Assembly: GCA_946803715.1 (NCBI GenBank)
Contig: CAMPET010000003.1
Coordinates: 101,997 to 151,117, forward strand
Source of the DNA: Beroe ovata
Lineage: Eukaryota; Ctenophora; Nuda; Beroida; Beroidae
Direction of reading: 5' to 3'
DNA: 49,121 nucleotides
Below are positions 1-10,634 of the stretch, one piece after another; positions within the stretch are counted from its first letter, which is position 1, and every line of letters starts with the position of its first letter. The position numbers were made by a program, and so were the translations under genes. Under the pieces are notes generated by a model. It did not search any database and was not told the origin of the DNA. It was given only the letters and a program-made list of their open reading frames with translations.

Positions 1-27
1 TGTGTGTGTGTGTGTGTGTGTGTGTGT
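1..27. repeat. (TG)n microsatellite at window edge
   Basis: Uninterrupted TG dinucleotides fill the first 27 bases, and the tract probably continues to the left of the window. The following bases to about 1160 show no convincing gene. The only open frames there are short and lack coding character. Confidence 0.95.
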
Positions 28-1162
28 GGGAGATGTATAATACAGAGTGTGAAGGAAAGAGTGGAGTAGGGAGTGATGATGGGGGACGGGGAAAGTGATT
101 TAAAGAGGGGGCCGGGGAGATCAGAGGCCGTAGAATCAGAAGATGCTGGCTGCAATTTGCTAGAGAGTTACTACTTACATATGCTGCTAGTAAAGTTGTG
201 CTCACTCCTTCACTATCGCTAGTGGTAGGTGTATTCATGTAGTATGAATAGAATATATCACTATACAACATGTTTTATGCAAACTTTTGATGATTTCTTG
301 TGATTATGACAACATCATACTATTCTGAGATTTTTCATTAGTCGCATATTATTCAAGCCCATCTATCTTCATGAGATCATAGCTCCACACCTTTTTGGGG
401 GATGAATTAAGAAAATGAGACAAGCCAGTTGCGAGTTTTATGGCAGGATATCAGCCATATAAATAACATGCGATTTGCAGCATAAAGGGGCTAGCCAGTG
501 CGCGCAGAATATATACCATGATATATATAATGCCAAATACAGATCAATGACATTATGAACCGAGGTGTTTAGACTGTTATAAACGGGAGAGAGAGAGGGG
601 GAGGGGAAAGGACAATGAGGCAATTTTGCTTACCTTCCACATAACATTCGCTTTTTACCCACGTTAAGAGAGTACAGAGGTGGATAAGCTACACAGTCTG
701 TAGTTATAGTGTCTCGTCTTTCCAAGAAAACAAGCCGCCCGCCAAATTCACTCTCTGCAAGTGACTTATTTCGGTTGTTGCTACTCATATAGGTACTCAC
801 TGCCGGGGCAATATAATGACATGCCCTGATTGCTATATTCTGAAGTCGGTAAACGCTGACCCGGGACGAAGGCTGAGCTGGGACTTTAATATAATGAGGG
901 CATTGTAACTGAGTGGCGGGCATTGATCGTGTTAGATTATTAATATTTGTCTTGGCTTAATAATGTTGCCACAGCACCTTTACTATTATAACCATAGTAC
1001 TTGTTGGCTGTAATTGCAACATTTATTAATTGCAACGCTTTGATGGGCGTTCTCTTGTCCAAGCTATCTTACCGTACCACTATCCACTCACGATCATATT
1101 CGAAATAACCTATGATCAAAATTGTATGGCTATTTTGCATCTCTTTATCTCTATGATAACAG

Positions 1163-1633
1163 GACCTGTAGTAGCAGGAGTAGTAACGGATTCATTGTTG
1201 GTATTGGGGAGGGTATTATTATTATTATTCACTTTGAACTCTGTCCTCCAATGGTAAGTATACTGCACAAGCGCACAGTCTTATAGCTTGGCCACTGTTC
1301 CATAGTTGCTGTTCACTCAAGGTGGCCAATATATCGGCATCCGCCAATGCGGGAGCGCTCCTACTGGCAGATGACATTGTACCGCGAGACTGTAAGTGTG
1401 TTTCACCCTATAGCCACGTGAGCACACGAGTGTGTGTCTATTTTATAGAGTGGCATATAACATCTGTGATAGCCAATGGCAAGGGTCAAAGGATTGTTAC
1501 CATATGATGAAGTGTAATCCATACTACGCCCCCAAACAAATCCTCATTTCACTTTCTGCATACACTGAGCTGACGAACCGTTTTGCTCGCTTTGCAGTTC
1601 GATATTAATCCTCACACACCTTTGCTGTTATAG
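1163..1633 (+). CDS. 3' end of an unrecognised gene, three exons, one hydrophobic segment
   Basis: Three segments can be joined with matching phases: 1163-1253, 1322-1391 and 1598-1633. The first follows a pyrimidine-rich acceptor (AG at 1161-1162) and ends at a strong GTAAGT donor. It codes for a hydrophobic stretch containing GVVTDSLLVLGRVLLLLF, which could span a membrane. The second reads WPIYRHPPMRERSYWQMTLY and then RET, before another GTAAGT donor. The third reads FDINPHTPLLL and ends in TAG at 1631-1633. Introns are 68 and 206 bp, like those of the dynein gene. The joined tail would be a membrane segment followed by a short polar C-terminus. I do not recognise the family, and the upstream exons were not found in the window. 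The case rests on splice signals and phase agreement only, so chance is possible. Confidence 0.4.
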
Positions 1634-2683
1634 CCGGGCATTGCATAACAAGCTATTCGACTGCTGAACATCACTTTTTTCGAATGTCTACCTCTTTCCT
1701 ATAAATGTCGGTACATCCAGATATTCTGTAAACACATGACCAGCGTTATATTCAGCATCGCGAGGACTGATCGCTCACACACACAGTACACACACACATT
1801 GATATGATACACTACGAATTACAATGGTAAGTTGTAATCTGCTAATGAAAGTTGGTCTCATATCATGTCCATCAATATAGCAATTGCAAACATCACTACC
1901 ACCAGTTGACTGATTTGAGGAACTGCATATATCGCTATGATAATCATGGTATGATCATAACATGGACAGTTATAGACAGACGTCATGTTGACAGCATATC
2001 GTAAGGAAGATAGGTATGGTATTTCACAGCTTTTGTTTGTTTTTGAGTAATTTTTTAGAGTACTTATGAGGTGTACCCAATTACATGCATCACTCAACCC
2101 GACAAAAACTTTTTTAAACTCATTTTAAATCCATTGTGCTCACTGCCTTCAGCTCTTTGGTTAACAGAACAGCTGATTACGCAAAATAAATTGTTTCTAA
2201 TTATATTTTCGTTCGACTTACAGGCATGATACATGAGCTCGTGCGAAAGTCATTATGAATTCATTTCCTTCCCATACTGCAGCGGTCTTTCCTTCATACA
2301 CTGAATTTACTCGTAATAAGATAATGCGAAACAGAGCTCGTTTGTTTAGAACACGTGGTTTGAAGCCAGCTTTGCGCCGGACATAAGTGAGTTCTCATCA
2401 AGATTCTCAATTAGTACTTCGCATCACATATAAATATATTGCGCGCTTGTGTTTGTGGTACATATTATGTGCATGAGTCTAGGACTACCAATGAAAGATT
2501 TAGTCCAATTAGCGGATTATTAACAGAAACGGGGAACTGGTGACTACTTGCAAATGATCCATGTTCTCTTAATTGATCATTTTCCCTTGTTTAGCTATTA
2601 TATAGACCGATCATACAACCTTGCATAACGCGAGCTTTGATGTGCAGCTACAAAGTTTCCTCATAAACTCCTCCATTTCACAG
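1634..2683. other. Intergenic stretch, probable 5' UTR intron of the iGluR gene
   Basis: No open frame with coding character is visible. Position 2682-2683 is an AG preceded by a pyrimidine-rich tract (CTCCTCCATTTCACAG), and the receptor ATG follows one base later. This suggests that a 5' UTR exon lies somewhere in or beyond this stretch and is spliced to position 2684. A small CA-rich patch lies near 1782-1800. Confidence 0.5.
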
Positions 2684-2684
2684 G

Positions 2685-5504
2685 ATGTTGAAGACTTTGC
2701 TCGTTTTAGTGGGTGCCATATCAACAATACCGAGGGGTGGGTCAGTCACTCCCACATATTATAACGTGGGACTTCTCATCTCCACCACGAATACCCACCT
2801 CCCTGTCATGGAGATCCTCGCTCCCTTCTCCGTGCAGAGCTACAACTCTCTCAACACCTCAGATGTGGAGCTAGTGCTCTCCACCGCCCACTACAAAGCT
2901 CACTCCCTACAGGATATTGTCCGAGCAACTTGTGACCTTGTCAACAAGGGCGTGGTCACGGTCATCACCCCAGACGGATCTAATGAGGTTGCATCAGCTG
3001 CTGATATCCTTGACTCCCTCAACGTCCCGATCATAGCAGTGGTGGCCACGGATCCATTCATCAGACGAGCCAATAGAGGGAACATGCTGCTATTTGCACC
3101 CAGTGATAAGTTCCAGTCCAGAGCCCTCATTGACCTCCTTCTTCAGAACAAATGGTGGGAGGTTGCCATCATCGCATCTAACAGCAACTACGGACTTAAC
3201 GGGGGCAACGTGTTTCACCAAGGACTCACCGAGAACAAGAACTTCATAGTGAAGGTCATCACTTTCTTTGATGGTGCTGATAATCCGGATTCTCTGCTCC
3301 AGAGTGTAGCCCAAGTGGAGAGATCACTCAGTCGAGTTGTGCTGCTGCACTGCGAGGCAAGGTTTGCAGATGATATCCTAAGTATAGCGTACAGAAAGGG
3401 ACTACTGGATGAGGGTTATGTCTGGATTGTCACTGATGACATTACGGGAAGTCCTCAGGTTCTGGCAGCTAACGCTCACAACTACGTTGGCTTACTCGGG
3501 ACACGGTTTTCCATAGACAAGCAATCAAGAGAATTCCAGAACTTTAGGACTACGTTCAGAAACTCACTCCATGATCTCCGACCTACGGCACAGTTAAACC
3601 CAGCCCTTACCATGACGCATGATGCAATACAGCTTACTGGAAATGCTCTGGAAAGTCTGGCTCAGAACGAATCCATCTCCTCCAGTGCTCGATGCGGATT
3701 CGGGCACTGGGCACCATGGAAAGAAGGAAATCAGTTCTTCAAGCACCTCACTCATCAACAGTTCAGGGGAGCATCAGGGAACTGGGTTTTCAATGAGTCC
3801 GGTTCTGTGGCTGAGGCCAGTTATGAGATTGTGAATTTCAGGCCCGAGGGATTTGAAGCTCCCAAGTTTCACGGAGTTGCAACATGGACAAATCGTCGCG
3901 GTTTAGACAGAAGGATAGACGACGAAACGATAGAATATTTGGGAGGGACAGGCGAGCGACCTATGGGCGTTCCCAATAGTCTGAACGGGCGACATCTGAA
4001 ACTGGGCATGACCATCAATCCCCCATTTGCAATGTGGAAGATCAATTGCTCGATATCGTATTGCTGGGAGGGAATATGTCCTGATATAGTTCACAGCTTG
4101 TCGGAGAGACTAAACTTCACATACCAGTACGTGCAGCCAGAAGACAGGGAGTTCGGGTGGTATGATGCAGAGAGGGACCAGTGGACGGGAATGATTGGAG
4201 ACATGCTGTCTGGGAAAACAGACATGATCTCCATGGACATTTCTATCGGGGCACAACGTAAGAAATACATTGATTTCACTGTCGCGTTCATGGATTCAGG
4301 AATCAGTCTGGCGGTTAAAGGAGAGTACAGCAAGAACAGTTTCTACTTCTTCCTGAGTCCATTCAGTACCCAAGTCTGGGCTATGATTGTCACGGGCGTG
4401 TTTGTGATGGCCATTTGCCTCAGTTTATTGAACAAGCTCTCCCCATTCGGTAGTTATGGAAGTAGAGCTCACGCACGACAGACGTGTAAGTGTAGTCTAT
4501 GCACCAAGAAACGGACGGCAAAGAAACAGTTGAAGATCAAGTTGAGTGACAGGATTGTATCGGATTGTCGTGTGGCCCGGTGTGAGGAGAAGGATGAAGA
4601 CCCCATGACATTCTATAACACCATGTGGATAGCGGGGGCAGGACTGATGGGAAAACCCGGGGGCGTCACCCCCTCATCCCCCTCAGGGCGGTTCATCCTC
4701 CTGTCGTGGTGGTTCTTCATGTTACTCATTCTGTCCATGTACACGGCTAACTTGACAGCATTCATGACCCTAGACAAGATGGGTGTCACTGTCACATCGG
4801 CCAAGGATCTCCTTATTCAGGATAAGAAGAAGTATGATTGGGGAATCATCAAGGACAGTTTTGTTGAGTCGCTGTTCCGGAACAACATTGACCCCGACTA
4901 CAAGAAGCTGGTTGAGAAAGCTGTCAAGCTATCATCAGTCGAGGAGGGGGAGAGGAGAGTAAAGGAGGGGAGATTTGTATTCATTGACGAGACTCCCTTC
5001 TTACAGTATAACTTGTTAGATGGGTGCACTATATTTCCCATTGGACTGGAAATCCAGCCATTCGATTACGCATTTGCTCTTCCCAAAAACTCGCCCTACA
5101 CCGAGCTCATGAATTCGGAGCTGATAAAAATGAGGGAAACTGGTTTTTTCGACGAGCTGTGGAAGAAGTGGGACAAGACACCAGGATCCGAGTGTAAGAA
5201 CAATTTCAATGTGGGAGGGGACGAAGTCCTGGGAATGTCCTCCCTGAAAGGCATTATCCTGGTCATGGTCCTGGGACTGGGTGTGAGTTTCCTCATGCTC
5301 ATGGTGGAAATGGTCGTTGCTACGATACTGGACGAGGGGGATGAGAACCACGTGACATTCTGCTCGAAACTGTGTCGGAGACTCCGACTAAAGTACGAGG
5401 ATGTGTGCACGGAGTGGTTCAGGATGAGCTCGCCGAAACAGGGCACTACTTATCATCAACTTGATGAAACTATCGGTAGTAATGTTTACTTGTCAGCGGT
5501 GTGA
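2685..5504 (+). CDS. Ionotropic glutamate receptor subunit, single coding exon
   Basis: The 939-residue product has the full iGluR plan. A signal peptide covers about residues 1-20, and a bilobed amino-terminal domain about 24-400. Ligand-binding half S1 (about 430-550) contains NPPFAM and SIGAQRKKYIDF. M1 is about 566-583, and the re-entrant pore loop M2 lies near 645-665. M3 carries MYTANLTAF at 685-693, the family gating motif (usually SYTANLAAF). S2 contains FIDETPFLQY, and M4 is about 857-881. The usual S2 cysteine pair is present (DGC and GSEC). R525 matches the arginine that binds the ligand alpha-carboxylate, and E769 matches the acidic residue that binds its amino group. Other pocket and pore positions differ (see findings). 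It is a tetrameric cation channel subunit of the plasma membrane by family. The C-terminus, LSAV, fits a class I PDZ ligand. The ATG opens the signal peptide, and the whole coding region has no intron. Confidence 0.95.
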   Translation: MLKTLLVLVGAISTIPRGGSVTPTYYNVGLLISTTNTHLPVMEILAPFSVQSYNSLNTSDVELVLSTAHYKAHSLQDIVRATCDLVNKGVVTVITPDGSNEVASAADILDSLNVPIIAVVATDPFIRRANRGNMLLFAPSDKFQSRALIDLLLQNKWWEVAIIASNSNYGLNGGNVFHQGLTENKNFIVKVITFFDGADNPDSLLQSVAQVERSLSRVVLLHCEARFADDILSIAYRKGLLDEGYVWIVTDDITGSPQVLAANAHNYVGLLGTRFSIDKQSREFQNFRTTFRNSLHDLRPTAQLNPALTMTHDAIQLTGNALESLAQNESISSSARCGFGHWAPWKEGNQFFKHLTHQQFRGASGNWVFNESGSVAEASYEIVNFRPEGFEAPKFHGVATWTNRRGLDRRIDDETIEYLGGTGERPMGVPNSLNGRHLKLGMTINPPFAMWKINCSISYCWEGICPDIVHSLSERLNFTYQYVQPEDREFGWYDAERDQWTGMIGDMLSGKTDMISMDISIGAQRKKYIDFTVAFMDSGISLAVKGEYSKNSFYFFLSPFSTQVWAMIVTGVFVMAICLSLLNKLSPFGSYGSRAHARQTCKCSLCTKKRTAKKQLKIKLSDRIVSDCRVARCEEKDEDPMTFYNTMWIAGAGLMGKPGGVTPSSPSGRFILLSWWFFMLLILSMYTANLTAFMTLDKMGVTVTSAKDLLIQDKKKYDWGIIKDSFVESLFRNNIDPDYKKLVEKAVKLSSVEEGERRVKEGRFVFIDETPFLQYNLLDGCTIFPIGLEIQPFDYAFALPKNSPYTELMNSELIKMRETGFFDELWKKWDKTPGSECKNNFNVGGDEVLGMSSLKGIILVMVLGLGVSFLMLMVEMVVATILDEGDENHVTFCSKLCRRLRLKYEDVCTEWFRMSSPKQGTTYHQLDETIGSNVYLSAV

Positions 5505-8500
5505 TGAGTACACGTGCAGCTGTACTGTGGACAGGATTCTGTTGTGTAGAACTGAGTACTGTGGACAGTGATTGCTGTCTGAGTGATACTGATAGGAATT
5601 ACATTTAGTGACTCCTGTGTATTATAGTATACTGTATATTATAGTCAAAAACAATTGAAATTGTTTGGGTTTCGCAGCCACTTTGTACCTCTCCTAAAAT
5701 ATAGAAATAATGTGATAGGAACTAAATTCCTCGCCCGTCGGTGGCGGTGCCATTTCGTCGCAAGAACTCACCTCGAATATAGGAACCTTGCCTTCTGGAA
5801 GTTTCACAAGTGGCAAGCTCAAATTGATGATGTAAGGCNTACACGTTAGTATGGCGCACCTCTCTCAGTCACCAATCACAATACGTTAGTACACAATGCT
5901 AGTGATTCACAACGCTACATAATGTTACATAGTGTTACACAATGTTTGACATTATGTGTTACATTATGTACTGTTACATTTCGTTACATTATTGATGTAA
6001 CAGAATGTGATCAGTCATCAGCATTCAGTTTTGTTATAGTGCGAGCAGATGAATGAACGAACATATCATTCCTGATCCTAATAAGCAAGATTCCCCTGTC
6101 GGAACTGTACGAATATGAGCACTGACTCTGAGCAGTCAGCAGCTGTAGTATTATAGTAGACACTCATATAGATCAGCATATGGGCATTGGGCACTGAGCA
6201 GTCAGCAGCTGTAGTATTGTAGTAGATACTTACATAGATCAGCATATGGCCATTGGGCACGGACGCACGGTTAACAATATACATATTGTACAATGCACAC
6301 TATACATATTGTACAATATTCAATGTACAATGTACATTACACAAATCGCTTCTGAAACGCATATACAGTAAGTACACAAGACACAGTAAGTACACAAGAT
6401 AACTAGCAGAACATTATTGCAGCAGCTGCAGTACATGCAGTTTTTACCTCATTGACAACTATTTGTGATATACACGAGATGAGTAGCTGTAGAGACCCTG
6501 AATCATCGCGAACTTGCATCATCCTTCGTATACCACAGTGGTTAGTTAATGTGATTAGTTAGTTAATGTGATTACGCTATCAACTTCTGTGACAGAGTGG
6601 TCTCTACGGAACCCCACAGTTTCAACTCCTTGTTTAAATTTGACATGCTGTACAGCAAGGGTCGCCACCGTGTTCGCCAGGCTAGGCACATAACCACTCT
6701 ATCTTGACCGAAGACCATTTTATAAGTCTCGTTATCGGGAAAAGTTTCCTGGTGCTTAACAACGGGTGCCTACTCAGTGCTTTATTACGTGTAGATGTTG
6801 TGTAAGCTATTGTCTTCAAGTTAAGTCCCCAATGAAGTTCTTAAGTATGGGCAAGTAGTGGTTTGAGGGGTGAGAGATATGGTAAAATTGATTCCCATGA
6901 CTAGATGTATTGGAGACATAACTGAGAAGTCGGTTATGTTAAAAGGAGAAAGCAGTGAAAGTAACACTTTCGATATATGCGGTGCGGTTAAACTAGAGCT
7001 ATTTTAGTTAAGTAGTAGCAAAAGTTGGGATCAAAACATCATTATCACCAGGCAAACAACCATACATGATTCACGTGGATGTAAGTAGGTCAAGATAACG
7101 TGACTGAGAAACTAGCTAATGTGCCTGGCAACGATCACTCATGCGTGAAGGAGAGAAACCTAAACATGAGCCGTACTACTTATTATGTAGACAACTTTGT
7201 TGCTATAATACGAGTGTCAATTATTGTTCGAAACAACCGTGGTGTCGCACTTAGACGGCTCCCTATCCACACACACCAGCAACAACATCTCCAAGTTGTA
7301 TTTAATACGACAATCCAATCTAGCCGCAATAATATGTACGAGTGAGCAATGAGCAATGTGTTTCTACAACACCGGAGACCAACGGTAAAACATTACCAGT
7401 GACCACAGTAAAACACGACTATATAGGCAGTCACATGTGACTGTAATGAATCACTGAGCAGTAGAGCTGCAGCAGTCACAATATGTGACGGATGTGTCCG
7501 AGGTGTGTGTGAGCAATTCAATCAACAGACACACATGGGAGAGGGAGGACCCCCATCCAGAGTTAAACATGAAAAACCACAGAGGGGCTTGACCACCTAG
7601 TGTCAAGATGAGAATCGGAACAACGAAGCCGATTATGTTAGATAGGACAAACTTTCTCATCTTACTTCCCAACACTTCCTTCGGTCTCGCGCTAAGACAT
7701 ACTTCTAAAATCAAGGAGGACAAGTTAGAACAGTGCTATTCATCGAAATCACTACTTGATAATCCTGACAAATTAACGTAGTGGAAACCATAAATAGCAA
7801 AAATTGGCATGGTATTTCCACTTTAATATATTCTTGATTTTTTATAACATTAATTGATGTCCGCGGTTGGGTGGTATGATTGGAGGTAACTGTCTGCTTT
7901 ATTTCGAGAGGGAGAGAGAGAGAGCATTTAAGCACTCCAAAAATAGTTCTATTTCACTGGGGATAAGGTGATTTTCAGCAGCAGTGAATGGGTTTTATAC
8001 GAACCTATATAATATTCGGTTTATATTCATGGTGAGGAGTTAATGAAAGGTTGAAGAAACCAAACCAAAAAACCGGCTGATGCATCAATTTCTGGCAAGG
8101 AGAAAATGCAGAATTTGATGTAAGGGAGTGGGATAATAAGCAACTTTAGCGCGCAAGCGACATTACCTAATGTGAAAAGATTTTAATCGTTCTATTGTCA
8201 AGGATTTAAGTCTCTGTATACAAAAAGAATGGTTGATTTATATATGACACCTACATGTTCTCTCGCCGTCTCATGAGACTTTAGACCGAACAAGTGGTTA
8301 ATTTTTCGCCATAAAAGGACAATATTTCACAAGGTTGGCGCGCGCGCTGTTTAGACCGATGATATATACCTCGCTAATGCGTTTACGACGCTCATGGGAG
8401 ATCCCATTCACAGCCCCAAACTAAGAGGTCTTGTTTGGGTGTCAAAGTTCTAATCTTACTGATTCATTATCCATATAACATGCTTATTTGGCAATGTCTC

Positions 8501-8646
8501 GTCAGAATGAACTTCAGTGATGTTAGTACGGCGAAAAACACGCCCATATAACATTGAACATTCAGGGGAGGCCGAAATATCCAGGAAAAGATTTCAACAG
8601 AACACGAATGCTCCTTGTAAGAATAGAGAGGAAACTATATAGTGGG
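5505..8646. other. Intergenic, no gene seen; low-complexity and AT-rich repeats
   Basis: No recognisable coding exon. The stretch holds a single unresolved base at 5839, TGTTACATTATGT-like short repeats at about 5910-6010, a 66-bp direct repeat at 6128-6259, palindromic ATTGTACAAT motifs at about 6275-6335, and a GAGA-rich patch near 7905-7925. Confidence 0.6.
6128..6259. repeat. 66-bp tandem direct repeat, two copies
   Basis: Copies at 6128-6193 and 6194-6259 both start CTGAGCAGTCAGCAGCTGT and both contain ATAGATCAGCATATGG. They differ at only a few bases. The second copy runs into AT-rich palindromic sequence. Confidence 0.85.
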
Positions 8647-9456
8647 TAATATCTATGTCAAACGACCTGATCAAGAGTTTCACTGTGACAGCTGTTGTCA
8701 AGTACATCATGGTAACACCTAGCTGCTGGTAACCCAACAGATAAACCAATATTAACGTAACCTCTATAAAACTGATAGATCGACTATGACTTCTTGAGAA
8801 GATAGTTGCGCATATCTAGTGTCAATTGGAGTTGCTAATGGATATCATTATATGTTAGTACGTAATACACACGTGTGAGATGAATGGGGGGGGTAGAGAA
8901 GAAGTTAAAGTAGACCGTGTCTATGGGATACCGTGGGGACATGCAGTATTGTAAGTAGGAGGAGGCAGAGTCGCGGCACTTGGACGACAATGGAGCCAAT
9001 TGTTATACTGTGTAATGTGTATACTAGAGTATAACAATCGTCTATGCATATACTCGTTTACGCTGCAAATCGTATACACTACAAATACACGCACTACACG
9101 CACACTATTTTGCTAAAGCGATGAGTTGTCATGATTGTTAAGAGCATACAACCCACCATCTAGATTATACAGACCTAAAATGGGAACAACAGGGTGTCTT
9201 CAAAGATCCGACCAAAAGCTTCTGAATCCCAAAATCTATAGGAATCATGATATGGGATGATCACACTTTTCTCAAATCCCTTCTGAAATCCCGAAACCAC
9301 AAATCAACACAATTTGAGGTAAATTGAGAATTCTATAGATCCAACAAAGGTATCAGCTGCAGCAAATTATTTTTGCAGTCAGAAAGAGATGAAACAGATA
9401 TCTCTGAAACAAATCTCTCTGTATTATTCGAGAGATGAGGTTTGACGGCCATTCCA
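8647..9456. repeat. 810-bp direct repeat, copy 1
   Basis: This block recurs at 9825-10634, offset by 1178 bases, with only about four single-base differences that I could find by eye. It runs from TAATATCTATG to CATTCCA, and an N follows at 9457. It has no coding character: both copies carry the same short antisense open frame and nothing recognisable. Confidence 0.95.
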
Positions 9457-9641
9457 NGTTTTTATTATTTTTCGCTATTTTATTGTGGAAAAACGGCTGG
9501 ACCGATTTGCATGAAATTTTCAGGGTTCGTTCATATCGACATAGAGACGAGCTGTACAAATTTTCAAGGTGAACAGACTTCATTAACATGGTTTAATGAT
9601 GGCGTGAAAATCGCGATTTTGGCGATTTGGTATATTTTTAT

Positions 9642-9830
9642 ATATTAGGGCTGGCAAGCGCGTTTTTGAAAACACGCTGAATGACTTCACCACTGCTTTG
9701 GGAGTTCATATCACTTCAAACCAGCACTGCCTTCGGCCCTTCGGGCCTCGGGCAGTGCTCCCGGCCCTACGGGCCGGGACCACGCCCATTTTCTTTCCGT
9801 GGCTGCGGGCGCTTGCCAGCGCCCTAATAT
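9642..9830. mobile_element. Foldback/MITE-like element with terminal inverted repeats and GC hairpins
   Basis: The left end (9642-9661, ATATTAGGGCTGGCAAGCGC) is the inverse of the right end (9809-9830) apart from a two-base insertion. Two hairpins lie inside: 9723-9759, with arms AGCACTGCC and GGCAGTGCT and an inner CGGCCC/GGGCCT stem, and 9760-9778, with arms CCCGGCCC and GGGCCGGG. No coding capacity is present. The equivalent position before copy 1 of the 810-bp repeat has only TAATAT, so copy 1 looks like an empty site. The AT-rich bases 9458-9641 are also absent there and may belong to the same insertion. Confidence 0.65.
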
Positions 9831-10634
9831 CTATGTCAAACGACCTGATCAAGAGTTTCACTGTGACAGCTGTTGTCAAGTACATCATGGTAACACCTAG
9901 CTGCTGGTAACCCAACAGATAAACCAATATTAACGTAACCTCTATAAAACTGATAGATCGACTATGACTTCTTGAGAAGATAGTTGCGCATATCTAGTGT
10001 CAATTGGAGTTGCTAATGGATATTATTATATGTTAGTACGTAATACACACGTGTGAGATGAATGGGGGGGGTAGAGAAGAAGTTAAAGTAGACCGTGTCT
10101 ATGGGATACCGTGGGGACATGCAGTATTGTAAGTAGGAGGAGGCAGAGTCGCGGCACTTGGACGACAATGGAGCCAATTGTTATACTGTGTAATGTGTAT
10201 ACTAGAGTATAACAATCGTCTATGCATATACTCGTTTACGCTGCAAATCGTATACACTACAAATACACGCACTACACGCACACTATTTTGCTAAAGCGAT
10301 GAGTTGTCATGATTGTTAAGAGCATACAACCCACCATCTAGATTATACAGACCTAAAATGGGAACAACAGGGTGTCTTCAAAGATCCGACCAAAAGCTTC
10401 TGAATCCCAAAATCTATAGGAATCATGATATGGGATGATCACACTTTTCTCAAATCCCTTCTGAAATCCCGAAACCACAAATCAACACAATTTGAGGTGA
10501 ATTGAGAATTCTATAGATCCAACAAAGGTATCAGCTGCAGCAAATTATTTTTGCAGTCAGAAAGAGATGAAACAGATATCTCTGAAACAGATCTCTCTGT
10601 ATTATTCGAGAGATGAGGTTTGACGGTCATTCCA
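9825..10634. repeat. 810-bp direct repeat, copy 2
   Basis: Second copy of the block at 8647-9456. It starts inside the right end of the foldback element and ends at CATTCCA, after which the sequence diverges from copy 1. Near identity means either a very recent duplication or two alleles laid end to end by the assembler. Confidence 0.95.

Noticed and set aside
8921-10281. The same 60-codon minus-strand open frame found twice
   Set aside because: It is duplicated only because it lies in the 810-bp repeat, and it shows no coding character.
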